DNA of 64,000 nucleotides. Origin: Porifericola rhodea (lineage in GTDB: Bacteria; Bacteroidota; Bacteroidia; Cytophagales; Cyclobacteriaceae). The stretch spans positions 3,178,501 to 3,242,500 of the forward strand of contig NZ_CP119421.1 in assembly GCF_030506305.1 (NCBI RefSeq), read 5' to 3'. The translations under genes and the position numbers were made by a program. Positions within the stretch are counted from its first letter, which is position 1, and each line of letters opens with the position of its first letter. A model generated the notes under the pieces. It did not search any database and was not told the DNA's origin. It saw only the letters and a program-made list of their open reading frames with translations. This document shows positions 8,674-15,880 of the stretch, in pieces.

Positions 8674-8760
8674 TTAGTATGGATGGCTAAAGTTCACTAC
8701 TAAAGCTCCCAATGCTAAAAAAATAGTAATAATGAAAAGTATACTTACAAATATTTCCAT
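8674..8760 (-). CDS. Candidate 28-aa single-span membrane peptide
   Basis: Short open frame reading MEIFVSILFIITIFLALGAL followed by VVNFSHPY and stop. It would be one hydrophobic helix with a short polar tail, as in small membrane peptides. It lies in the gap upstream of htrA on the same strand. No ribosome binding site is clear and hydrophobic short frames arise easily in AT-rich DNA, so this is only a candidate. Confidence 0.3.
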   Translation of the reverse strand: MEIFVSILFIITIFLALGALVVNFSHPY

Positions 8761-8842
8761 GCTCACCAAAAGTTTGTCTAATCTAAACACATTCTGTTTA
8801 AAAAGGCCATTACAAAGCATATACCAATATAGAAGACCTGAA

Positions 8843-8861
8843 AAAGAACAGCATGTTCTTT
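8843..8861. promoter_or_regulatory. Perfect 8-bp palindrome, candidate operator upstream of htrA
   Basis: AAAGAACA (8843-8850), GCA, TGTTCTTT (8854-8861): a 19-bp inverted repeat with no mismatch, about 310 bases upstream of the htrA start and 170 bases upstream of the plus-strand isomerase gene at 9031. It has the size of a dimeric regulator site. No T run follows it, so it is not a typical terminator. Confidence 0.5.
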
Positions 8862-8868
8862 CCTGCTA

Positions 8869-8907
8869 ACTGACATTTTTACCTGCCACACTTGAATTTT
8901 TGTCAGT
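8869..8907. promoter_or_regulatory. Inverted ACTGACA...TGTCAGT pair, possible htrA promoter region
   Basis: ACTGACA (8869-8875) and TGTCAGT (8901-8907) are perfect inverted copies 25 bases apart. Between them the minus strand carries TGGCAGGT, which recalls the -24 element of a sigma-54 promoter, but the matching -12 GC element is not convincing. The TGTCA/TGACA half-sites also occur at 3226-3238. Confidence 0.35.
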
Positions 8908-9030
8908 CTGATCGCTCATAAAACGAGTGTTAAGCTGAGCAGAGATAGTCGAAGAGGAAGACCCTCATAAAATCATAGAAAATAACTACTTTGATATTTT
9001 ATTAGAATTAACAAACAACCTTACAGGATT

Positions 9031-9942
9031 ATGATAAAGAGACGAGAATTTATGAAGCAAAGCGCAGTGGCAAGTTTAAGCTTATCTTTGTTGCCCTCTG
9101 CCTTTTTTCGTGAGCAAAATGCCTATATAGATGAGATAGGCCTACAACTCTACACAGTTAGAAACCAGATGGCACAAGACCCTGCGGCTACGCTTAAAGC
9201 GATAAAAGACGCGGGCTATAAGCAGGTTGAAGGCGGAAGCCCCGAAACTTACGGAGAGCTTTTACCTATGATTAAGGATGCTGGCCTGTATTCTCAGAGC
9301 TCTTTTTTTAACCAGTCTTACATTACCGATGGGTGGAAGTATCAGGGGCAGGAAGCTCCTAAAAACAGCAGCATTGATGCCGTGATAGAAGAGGCGGAAA
9401 AGCATGGGTTGAAATACCTGATATTTGGCTATATGATGAAGCAGGAAAGGCAAAGCATAGACCAGTACAAAACTTATGCAGAGAGGCTAAATAAGGCAGG
9501 AGAGAAGTGTGAGCAGGCAGGTATCCACCTTTGTTATCATAACCACTCTTTTGAGTTTGAGCCTATTGAAGGGCAAGTGCCATATGAAGTACTGATGGAA
9601 GAGCTAGATCCTAAGCAGGTACAGTTTGAGCTGGATATTTTCTGGGCCAGCCTGGGAGGTTATGACCCCATAAAGCTTATGAACAAGATGAAAGGCAAAA
9701 TACGACTGCTGCACCTCAAAAATAAGAAGCAGGGCATAGCCGATGAGTATGATGAGGCTAAGGTACCTAAAGATGCTTTTCAGGAAGTAGGCGACGGCGT
9801 AATTGACGTGAAAAAGGTACTCAAGCTGGCTCCTAAGGTAGGAGTAGAGCAGTGCTTTGTTGAACAGGATCAATCGCCGGCACCTTTAGAAAGTATTGCG
9901 CAAAGTACATCTTACCTCAGGCAGATAAAAGATAAGGTATAA
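9031..9942 (+). CDS. Exported sugar phosphate isomerase/epimerase-like TIM barrel protein
   Basis: A 303-aa xylose isomerase-like (AP endonuclease 2 superfamily) TIM barrel. The N-terminus has a Tat-type motif RREFMK before a hydrophobic stretch (VASLSLSLLPSAFF), so export through the Tat pathway is likely. The barrel shows IGLQLYTVRNQM, AIKDAGYKQVEGG, CYHNHSFEF, FELDIFWASLGG and LLHLKNKK, matching the metal-binding His/Glu/Asp positions of the family. It would rearrange or epimerise a sugar or cyclitol derivative outside the cytoplasm. The substrate is unknown. It stands alone between htrA and a terminator. Confidence 0.88.
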   Translation: MIKRREFMKQSAVASLSLSLLPSAFFREQNAYIDEIGLQLYTVRNQMAQDPAATLKAIKDAGYKQVEGGSPETYGELLPMIKDAGLYSQSSFFNQSYITDGWKYQGQEAPKNSSIDAVIEEAEKHGLKYLIFGYMMKQERQSIDQYKTYAERLNKAGEKCEQAGIHLCYHNHSFEFEPIEGQVPYEVLMEELDPKQVQFELDIFWASLGGYDPIKLMNKMKGKIRLLHLKNKKQGIADEYDEAKVPKDAFQEVGDGVIDVKKVLKLAPKVGVEQCFVEQDQSPAPLESIAQSTSYLRQIKDKV

Positions 9943-9963
9943 ACAGGTGATTATCATAGATAA

Positions 9964-9991
9964 AAATCCGGTACTATTGCAGACCGGATTT
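9964..9991. terminator. Intrinsic terminator between convergent genes
   Basis: Perfect 9-bp stem AAATCCGGT (9964-9972) and ACCGGATTT (9983-9991), preceded by an A run and followed by TTCTG. It lies between the isomerase gene and the convergent GH15 gene and may act in both directions. Confidence 0.8.
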
Positions 9992-10041
9992 TCTGCTTAC
10001 CATATATGAGACAAATCTAGTATACCAAGACTTGTCTTTAG

Positions 10042-11865
10042 CTACTCATTACCATTAATGCTGCGGTTAAGCGCAAACGCAGCGCTGATCAGGCCCAGGT
10101 GGGTGAAGGCTTGCGGATAATTACCCAACTGCTCTCCTCTCAGTCCGATTTGTTCGGCAAATAAGCCCAGGTGGTTCCCATAGCCCAGCATTTTCTCAAA
10201 GTACAGGCGTGCTTTCTCCAGTTGGCCACCACGAGCCAGACACTCCACATACCAGAAGGAACACATGCTAAAAGTGCCTTCATCCCCTTCCAGACCATCT
10301 TCAAACTCCTGATTGTTATAGCGGTATACCAAAGTATCGGTAACCAGCTCTTTTTCTACTTTTTTTAGGGTGCAAAGCCAGCGGGGGTCGTATGGACTGA
10401 TAATCCTGACCAAAGGCATAAGTAATACGGAGGCGTCAATGACTTTGCTGCCTTTATGTTGCACGAAAGATTCCAGCTCATCATCCCAGAAGTTGTTATA
10501 AATATCGTAGTAGATTTCGTCTCTCACTTTTCTCCATTTCTCCCAGGGGTAGGGGAATGAGCGTTTCTCTGCCAGGCGTACTGCTCTGTCCACAGCCACC
10601 CAGCACATTACCCGGGAGTAGATAAACTCTTGGGTTTCGGAGCGTATCTCCCATATTCCATGATCTTTCTCTTGCCAGTTATCGCAGACATAATCTATCT
10701 GAGGGCACAGTTTCTCCCAAAAATCGTAGGTAATTGGCTCGCCATATTTGTCGTACAGGTAAATGCTATCCATGAGTTCACCATAAATGTCTAACTGAAG
10801 TTGGTTGTATGCTCCATTACCTATTCTTACCGGGCAGGATTTTTTGTAGCCCTCCAGGTGGTTTAGTTCTGTCTCATGCAAATCAGATTTACCATCTATG
10901 CTGTACATCAGCTGTAGATTATTAGGCTTGTCTATATTTTTCTCAAACTGGGTGCGTATCCATTTCATAAACTCCCCGGCTTCAAAGGTAAAGCCCAGTC
11001 TGATAAACGCGTACATGGTAAAGGCAGAGTCGCGTATCCAGGTATAGCGGTAGTCCCAGTTGCGCTCTCCGCCTACACGCTCCGGCAGTCCGAAGGTAGC
11101 TGCCGCTACAGTTGAGCCATAGTGGTAAGAGGTTAGCAGCTTAAGTGTAAGGGCTGAGCGGTTCATCATGTCTTTCCACATACCTTTGTAGTTGGACTTT
11201 GAAATCCACTTTTTCCAGTAGTTGTTGGTTTCTTTGAAGGTGGTGTCTACATATTGTTTCAGGCTGTTTTTTACATCCTCTTTGTCTCCTTTTTCAGAAA
11301 CAGCTTCCAGCACAATATTTACCGTATCTTTCTCTTTTAGTGTAAAGTTTGCTACTGCGTCTCCATCCTTCACTTCCATATCAATATCAGCCATTAGGCG
11401 GATGTTCCAGTGAGTGCTTTTAAAGGTGATTTCATGTTCATTTATCTGCTTAGCCTCGTGTTCATCTCTGGCATAGTTGAAGCGAGGGGCACAGCACATA
11501 TTAAAATCAATCTCTCCCCGGATTACAGTAATTTGGCGTATGAGTGTGCAGTTATGCTCCATTTCTTTAACGGGCATAAAATCCAGAATCTCTACCATAC
11601 CCTCATAGGCCAGAAAGCGGGTAAGCAAAATATTAGTGTCCGGCAGGTACTGCTGCTTGTAGTCTTCATCATTAAGTAGAGGTTCTATAGTAAACTTACC
11701 TCCTTTTTTTGCATCCAGCAGAGAGGCAAATATACTGGGAGAGTCAAAACGTGGAAAGCACATATAATCAATAGAACCGTTATTGCTAACAAGTGCTACG
11801 GTATGTTGATTACCGATAATTCCATAATGATCTATAGGCTTATAATTCTGGTCTTGTTCTATCAT
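10042..11865 (-). CDS. Glycoside hydrolase family 15 protein (glucoamylase/trehalase type)
   Basis: A 607-aa cytoplasmic protein with the layout of bacterial GH15 enzymes: an N-terminal beta-sandwich beginning with YGIIGNQHTVALVSNNGSID and MCFPRFDSPSIFASLLD, then an (alpha/alpha)6 barrel with RNWDYRYTWIRDSAFTMYAF. The C-terminal part carries GLEGDEGTFSMCSFWYVECLA and GLFAEQIG, which hold the likely acid and base glutamates. No signal peptide is present. Members release glucose from maltooligosaccharides, dextran-like sugars or trehalose; the exact substrate is open. It lies near the GT4 and debranching genes, which supports a role in alpha-glucan metabolism. Confidence 0.92.
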   Translation of the reverse strand: MIEQDQNYKPIDHYGIIGNQHTVALVSNNGSIDYMCFPRFDSPSIFASLLDAKKGGKFTIEPLLNDEDYKQQYLPDTNILLTRFLAYEGMVEILDFMPVKEMEHNCTLIRQITVIRGEIDFNMCCAPRFNYARDEHEAKQINEHEITFKSTHWNIRLMADIDMEVKDGDAVANFTLKEKDTVNIVLEAVSEKGDKEDVKNSLKQYVDTTFKETNNYWKKWISKSNYKGMWKDMMNRSALTLKLLTSYHYGSTVAAATFGLPERVGGERNWDYRYTWIRDSAFTMYAFIRLGFTFEAGEFMKWIRTQFEKNIDKPNNLQLMYSIDGKSDLHETELNHLEGYKKSCPVRIGNGAYNQLQLDIYGELMDSIYLYDKYGEPITYDFWEKLCPQIDYVCDNWQEKDHGIWEIRSETQEFIYSRVMCWVAVDRAVRLAEKRSFPYPWEKWRKVRDEIYYDIYNNFWDDELESFVQHKGSKVIDASVLLMPLVRIISPYDPRWLCTLKKVEKELVTDTLVYRYNNQEFEDGLEGDEGTFSMCSFWYVECLARGGQLEKARLYFEKMLGYGNHLGLFAEQIGLRGEQLGNYPQAFTHLGLISAAFALNRSINGNE

Positions 11866-12016
11866 ATTCTATTGCATTTCCCAGAGGAAGATGCTTTTGC
11901 TTTTACTTAAGATTTCTTCTTTAGCGGTTGATGTATAGTATAAAGCCATGAAAGCCAGAGAAAGTTATAAAGGGTGGGGGGCTACAGTAAAATAATAAAC
12001 TCAGGGCATAAAAAAA

Positions 12017-12046
12017 GTCCGGTAGCTGATAGTTTAGCCACCGGAC
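12017..12046 (-). terminator. Intrinsic terminator after yihY
   Basis: Stem GTCCGGT (12017-12023) and ACCGGAC (12040-12046), extended inward by GCT/AGC pairs. On the minus strand the hairpin is followed by seven T residues (A run at 12010-12016). It ends the yihY transcript. Confidence 0.85.
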
Positions 12047-12071
12047 AAGCAGTACTCTTAGTTTTATAGGT

Positions 12072-13007
12072 TTATTGTACTTGTCTTTGTTGTCTGTGTT
12101 TTTTTTCCAATTGTGCCAGGCGGTACTCTGCAGTGCGTCTTGCATGGCTGGAAGGCTGCAAACGGTGTCCTTTGTTTCGGGCATATACCTGGGTGAATTC
12201 TGCCCCGAAGATTAGTATAAGGCCTGAGTAGTAGACCCAAAGCATAATGATAATAATAGAGCCTGCGGCCCCAAAAGTGGAGGTAGGGTCAGTTTTTCCA
12301 ATATAGAAGCCAATTAGAAACTTGCCTATTGTAAACAAAATTGCAGTTAGCAGGGCGCCTACCCATACAGATCTCCATTCTACTTTTGCATCAGGTAACA
12401 CTTTGAACATAATAGCAAAAAGCACAGTCAGTATACCTAGTGAAAGCATAATCTGGAAAATGTAAAACACAAAAACCGGAAAGTTGGGTAGCTGCTGTTG
12501 TATCCATCCACTCATGGCAGAAATGGCAGTGGTTACTACTAAAGAAACAATTAATAGAAAACCTATAGCCACAACCAATCCTAAAGCTGTAATTCTGCTT
12601 TTGGCTACTTCCATAATGCCTGAGTCAGGGTCTTGCTCTACTTCCCAGGCATCATTTAGCGATTTTTGTAATTGGTAAAAGACCCCTGTAGCACCGAAAA
12701 TCAGGGTGGCTACTCCGATAATGATACTCAGTATGGAATTGCCCTGTTTCTTTGAGTTGCTGATCATGGTTTGTATCTGCTCGGCCGCATCAGCACCCAG
12801 CATACTTCCCAGCTGCTCTGTTACCTGCTGTTGTATGTACTGTTCACTCCATACTACACTGGCTACGTTAATGACAATAATAAGCAGTGCTGGCAATGAA
12901 AAAATAGCGTAGTAGGCGAGGGAAGCACTCTGGCGGAAGGCATCATCACTCTGCCATTCTTTAAATGACTCTTTGAGATAGGAGAATAATTCTTTTGCGT
13001 TGCTCAT
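12072..13007 (-). CDS. yihY: YihY/virulence factor BrkB family membrane protein
   Basis: A 311-aa inner membrane protein with about six membrane spans. The signature SASLAYYAIFSLPALLIIVINV near the N-terminus and the central IFGATGVFYQLQKSLNDAWEV are typical of the YihY/BrkB family, formerly called RNase BN. The last span is followed by a polar, His/Arg/Gln-rich tail of about 35 residues. The molecular function of the family is not settled. It lies downstream of the envelope protein cluster on the same strand, but terminators on both sides suggest its own unit. Confidence 0.93.
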   Translation of the reverse strand: MSNAKELFSYLKESFKEWQSDDAFRQSASLAYYAIFSLPALLIIVINVASVVWSEQYIQQQVTEQLGSMLGADAAEQIQTMISNSKKQGNSILSIIIGVATLIFGATGVFYQLQKSLNDAWEVEQDPDSGIMEVAKSRITALGLVVAIGFLLIVSLVVTTAISAMSGWIQQQLPNFPVFVFYIFQIMLSLGILTVLFAIMFKVLPDAKVEWRSVWVGALLTAILFTIGKFLIGFYIGKTDPTSTFGAAGSIIIIMLWVYYSGLILIFGAEFTQVYARNKGHRLQPSSHARRTAEYRLAQLEKKHRQQRQVQ

Positions 13008-13084
13008 AGTTAAAAAAATTAAAAGGGAAGTTTATATACACTACCATTAAAAAGCATACATCAATTAGCGCGAAGGTGATTAAA

Positions 13085-13115
13085 CAAAGGCCATAGCAGA
13101 TGCCAATGGCCTTTG
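13085..13115 (-). terminator. Intrinsic terminator after the 584-aa protein gene
   Basis: Perfect 10-bp stem CAAAGGCCAT (13085-13094) and ATGGCCTTTG (13106-13115). On the minus strand it is followed by TTTAATC. It separates the 584-aa protein gene from yihY. Confidence 0.75.
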
Positions 13116-13139
13116 TACCGTAGTATGCAATTCTAAATT

Positions 13140-14894
13140 TTACAGTATAGCTACCCAGCCACCTGCTGCTGAAGCCAAGCCTGATACTACGGCTGTGGCA
13201 AATAACCACCAGGCTGCGGCAGCGGCAGTTTTGCGCATGTTTTCAGCCTGCTGTAGCGATTGCTGCTTAGCTTTCTCCAGTCTGCGACTGCTTTCCTGTT
13301 CTATCTTATTTGTTATTTCAATCACTCGGTTTTTAGACTCTTCTACCTTATTGCTTAGGTTTTCAATGTCTTTCCGAGAGATTTTCTCATTTGCAGTAAG
13401 CAATGAAATAAAAGTCTCCTTATCAAAACTATTCAGTCTGTTTTTAATAATTTCTGGAGAAGACTTAGGATCATTCATCATACGTTCAATATCCCACTTA
13501 ATAGAATCGTACTGTATTTCTGGTCTCTCTGTGCGTTGCAGGTAATCTCTCAGGCGACTTTCCAGCGCTGAACCTGAATCGGATGCACGCTTTCCAGCAG
13601 TGTTCTGAGTCTCCTGGGTTTGCTTACTGGCTTGAGAAGAAGCTTCTCCTGCTTTGTTGGTATACTCATTGGTTTTAGTAGCTACCGTATCTATCGCTTT
13701 CTCTACATAAGAAACAATTTTCTCTGCCTTATCATGGTCCATTTTGTTGTGGCTCTCCAATAGAGCAACCATCGTATTACGATCCATTTGCCCGGCACGT
13801 CGGCTTACTATTTCCTGAGCGTGGCGAGGGTTTTGGATGATAGCTTCTATATCTTCACGAATAGCATCAGGGTTAACTTCTTCGCGATTGCTATTGCGTA
13901 AGTATTCTTCAATCTTCTGTACATAATTATCAATCTCTTCTTCGCTGGCCGGACCAAATTGTGCGGCAAGTTTTTTAGCTTTGTCGCCTTTGGAGTCACC
14001 TTCTTTAACAGCAAACTGGGCCTGCTTAAACACATTGCCTAGTTTTTTAACGTCCTGCTTACTCAGGTTAGACTGCTCTGAAGCCAGCTTTAAAAATATT
14101 TCTTTTTCACGTCCCTGCACTTCCTCATCGGTATGTTCTTCTATACGTACATCTTTTAAGATATTTACAAAATCCTGCTTTATCTGCTCATAATCAGGAG
14201 CTCTTTCTGCAGTCTCTTCCATGCGGTTTACGTACTCATCTATTTTGTCTTTAATGGCGTGCATATCTGTAGCATCGCTCATTTCCTGGCGTACTTTTTC
14301 AATAGTATGTTCTGCGATGTTTTCAATTTTGCTAGCCTGAGAGGGTGTAAACATATTTTGCAAAGCCGACATGCTATGCTTAATGCCCGAAAATGCGGTA
14401 TTGATCAGTGTGCCCATGAGTGAACTTACCGATTTTACTTCAAGGTAAGCCATTACACTAAAAAAAGCAGCCCATATTACTAATCCTAAAGTAATGCCGA
14501 TCGTCAGATTGCCAACCAGGCTTAGCTTAACTGCCAGCAAACTGGCAAAAAACAAAGCCAGACTAACGGTGACCATACTCCACACCCCCAGGCCGGTACT
14601 TACCTTAACGCCTACTGGAGTGCTAGAGTCATCATCTTTAGAAGATCCAGAACTGTCAGAAGATTTGTTGGCTTTCTTTCTGATGTTTCCTACTGCTGAA
14701 ATACCAGCAGCTACAGATAGTGCTGAGAGTAGCACCTGAAATCCAATTGCTAACAAAACACCAGCCAGTAAACTGATGAAGAATTGTGGCGTAGCTATAA
14801 CATCGGTTACTACAGGAGATACCTGTGCATATGAGCTACTTATGCCCAAAATGGTTAAGCCCATTGTAAGCATTGAGAACTTAAAAATTTTCAT
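13140..14894 (-). CDS. Three-repeat membrane protein with coiled-coil linkers, unrecognised
   Basis: I do not recognise a named family for this 584-aa protein. It has a signal peptide (residues 1-23, ending SSYAQ), membrane segments at about 37-68, 104-124 and 130-150, and a last one at 558-582 after AWWLFATAVVSG. A Ser/Asp-rich loop lies at 76-92. The soluble part contains three diverged copies of a module of about 75-80 residues (about 216-292, 320-400 and 444-520). Each has a helix ending near YV/YL, a P-D/Y-x-I-x-x-D segment, and an LL-x(5-8)-hxxxDhEK/N-hxxxhE end. Lys/Glu/Gln-rich coiled-coil linkers join them. The C-terminal helix-plus-membrane part resembles membrane proteins seen beside stress genes, but that is memory of a pattern. 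A shape as an envelope tether or spacer is plausible. Confidence 0.75.
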   Translation of the reverse strand: MKIFKFSMLTMGLTILGISSSYAQVSPVVTDVIATPQFFISLLAGVLLAIGFQVLLSALSVAAGISAVGNIRKKANKSSDSSGSSKDDDSSTPVGVKVSTGLGVWSMVTVSLALFFASLLAVKLSLVGNLTIGITLGLVIWAAFFSVMAYLEVKSVSSLMGTLINTAFSGIKHSMSALQNMFTPSQASKIENIAEHTIEKVRQEMSDATDMHAIKDKIDEYVNRMEETAERAPDYEQIKQDFVNILKDVRIEEHTDEEVQGREKEIFLKLASEQSNLSKQDVKKLGNVFKQAQFAVKEGDSKGDKAKKLAAQFGPASEEEIDNYVQKIEEYLRNSNREEVNPDAIREDIEAIIQNPRHAQEIVSRRAGQMDRNTMVALLESHNKMDHDKAEKIVSYVEKAIDTVATKTNEYTNKAGEASSQASKQTQETQNTAGKRASDSGSALESRLRDYLQRTERPEIQYDSIKWDIERMMNDPKSSPEIIKNRLNSFDKETFISLLTANEKISRKDIENLSNKVEESKNRVIEITNKIEQESSRRLEKAKQQSLQQAENMRKTAAAAAWWLFATAVVSGLASAAGGWVAIL

Positions 14895-14951
14895 ATAAGT
14901 CTTAAGAAGTTTGGTAAAAAAAATAGATATAAGTAAGCTTTAAAGGTTTGA

Positions 14952-15185
14952 TTAAGAGTTACCTTCATCCTCAAGCTTCTCTTCCTTTTCTACAGTTTCT
15001 GTCTCAGTAACTGTATCAATGGTTACGGTCTTTTCACGAATTTTCTTTTCTACCTCGTATTCTTTTTCTACCGCTACGGTATCTTTTTCCAGGAGAGTTC
15101 GCTCGGTGGTTTTTTGTTTGCCCGAATCACATGCACTAAGTGCAAAAAATAAGCATGTTGAAAAAATTGCTGTTAAAATTCTCAT
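14952..15185 (-). CDS. Small charged lipoprotein
   Basis: A 77-aa lipoprotein starting at ATG 15185 (MRILTAIFST...), chosen over the longer frame from 15248 because it gives a normal lipoprotein signal with lipobox ALSAC at about residue 19. The mature part is almost only Lys, Glu, Thr and Val in an alternating pattern (EKEYEVEKKIREKTVTIDTV), likely extended or beta-forming. No family is recognised. It lies 57 bases upstream of the three-repeat membrane protein gene on the same strand and is probably in its operon. Confidence 0.65.
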   Translation of the reverse strand: MRILTAIFSTCLFFALSACDSGKQKTTERTLLEKDTVAVEKEYEVEKKIREKTVTIDTVTETETVEKEEKLEDEGNS

Positions 15186-15238
15186 AAGTAAAAAGTTTAA
15201 AAAAGTAATAAATAGTCCAGACCCATGTCTGAACTTAA

Positions 15239-15269
15239 ACTCTGGCAATAGTCTGTCTACTGCCAGAGT
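15239..15269. terminator. Hairpin between small genes
   Basis: Perfect 9-bp stem ACTCTGGCA (15239-15247) and TGCCAGAGT (15261-15269), lying between the 72-aa gene and the lipoprotein gene, both on the minus strand. The trailing T run is short, so it may only partly stop transcription. Confidence 0.55.
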
Positions 15270-15318
15270 GTTAGTTTAAATCTTTAACAGCTTTCCAAAA
15301 GTATTGTTTCTGTATTAC

Positions 15319-15537
15319 TCAATCATTTAAAATTCCGTTGAGCTGAGGGTAAAATGAGCTTTGGCGAATGGCGCTTACTTCTTCAGGAGTAAAGGGGCGT
15401 TTATGAATTTCTTTCTTTAATATGCTGGCATACAGATAGCTTTCCGTTTTAAGTGCGCTTAATAAATGAATAAAAAGGTCCTTTTTGGTAAGGTCTTTTA
15501 CTAAGCCAACTACTTCTTGTCTTTTTGAGTGATTCAT
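15319..15537 (-). CDS. Hypothetical 72-aa protein
   Basis: Unrecognised soluble, helical protein (KRQEVVGLVKDLTKKDLFIH and EIHKRPFTPEEVSAIRQSSF). It has no signal peptide or membrane segment. The RPFTPEEVSAI segment looks like a helix cap with a short helix, but no motif assigns a function. It is the first gene of the minus-strand run toward the lipoprotein and the three-repeat membrane protein. Confidence 0.55.
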   Translation of the reverse strand: MNHSKRQEVVGLVKDLTKKDLFIHLLSALKTESYLYASILKKEIHKRPFTPEEVSAIRQSSFYPQLNGILND

Positions 15538-15800
15538 AATTAGTCCGATAAAATACTTGTTTTACTTGATGCTTTGTTACTGTATCCACAACGAAAAATC
15601 AAGCCAAAATTGCCTTCATCCGCCTCCAATCTCCACCCCTAATATTACATGCCAGAGAAGCTGCTTATCTACTTCTATATGCAGGTAATGCGCTTTTTAA
15701 GTGCACTTTCCTTTTGTAGCTAACTCAAAGCCGTATGTATATAATACCTACACTTTTGATTTTTTTCGGCTGCACTTTTTAACTAGTCTTGTAGCTTAAT

Positions 15801-15817
15801 ATGTGAGTTTATCACAT
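15801..15817. promoter_or_regulatory. CRP/FNR-like palindrome ATGTGA-N5-TCACAT
   Basis: Perfect 6-bp inverted repeat with a 5-bp centre about 65 bases upstream of the barrel gene start. The half-sites equal those of CRP-type sites, but the spacing is one base shorter than the usual TGTGA-N6-TCACA, so binding by a CRP/FNR-family protein is uncertain. Confidence 0.4.
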
Positions 15818-15821
15818 GTGT

Positions 15822-15840
15822 ATACCCTTTAAATGGGTAT
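15822..15840. promoter_or_regulatory. Inverted repeat ATACCC-N7-GGGTAT
   Basis: Perfect 6-bp arms (15822-15827 and 15835-15840) directly next to the CRP-like palindrome and about 40 bases before the start of the broken barrel gene. It lies where a promoter or operator would be expected. Confidence 0.35.
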
Positions 15841-15880
15841 TAAATACCATTAATCCTCAGATATAAAACTCCAATAAAGT

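Larger units (their letters stand above)
8578..9030. other. Divergent intergenic region between htrA and the isomerase gene
   Basis: About 450 bases without a recognised gene of normal size. It holds the 28-aa candidate frame and the two inverted repeats listed separately. It must contain the promoters of both divergent genes, but I could not fix a TAnnTTTG box with a matching upstream element on either strand. Confidence 0.6.
15538..15880. other. Intergenic region with two small palindromes
   Basis: A gap of 343 bases between divergent genes with no frame I would call. The half near the broken barrel gene carries the two inverted repeats listed separately; otherwise I see only AT-rich sequence. 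Confidence 0.5.

Noticed and set aside
8881-8907. Sigma-54 promoter at the htrA upstream region
   Set aside because: The TGGCAGGT string fits the -24 element only partly and no proper -12 GC element lies at the right distance.
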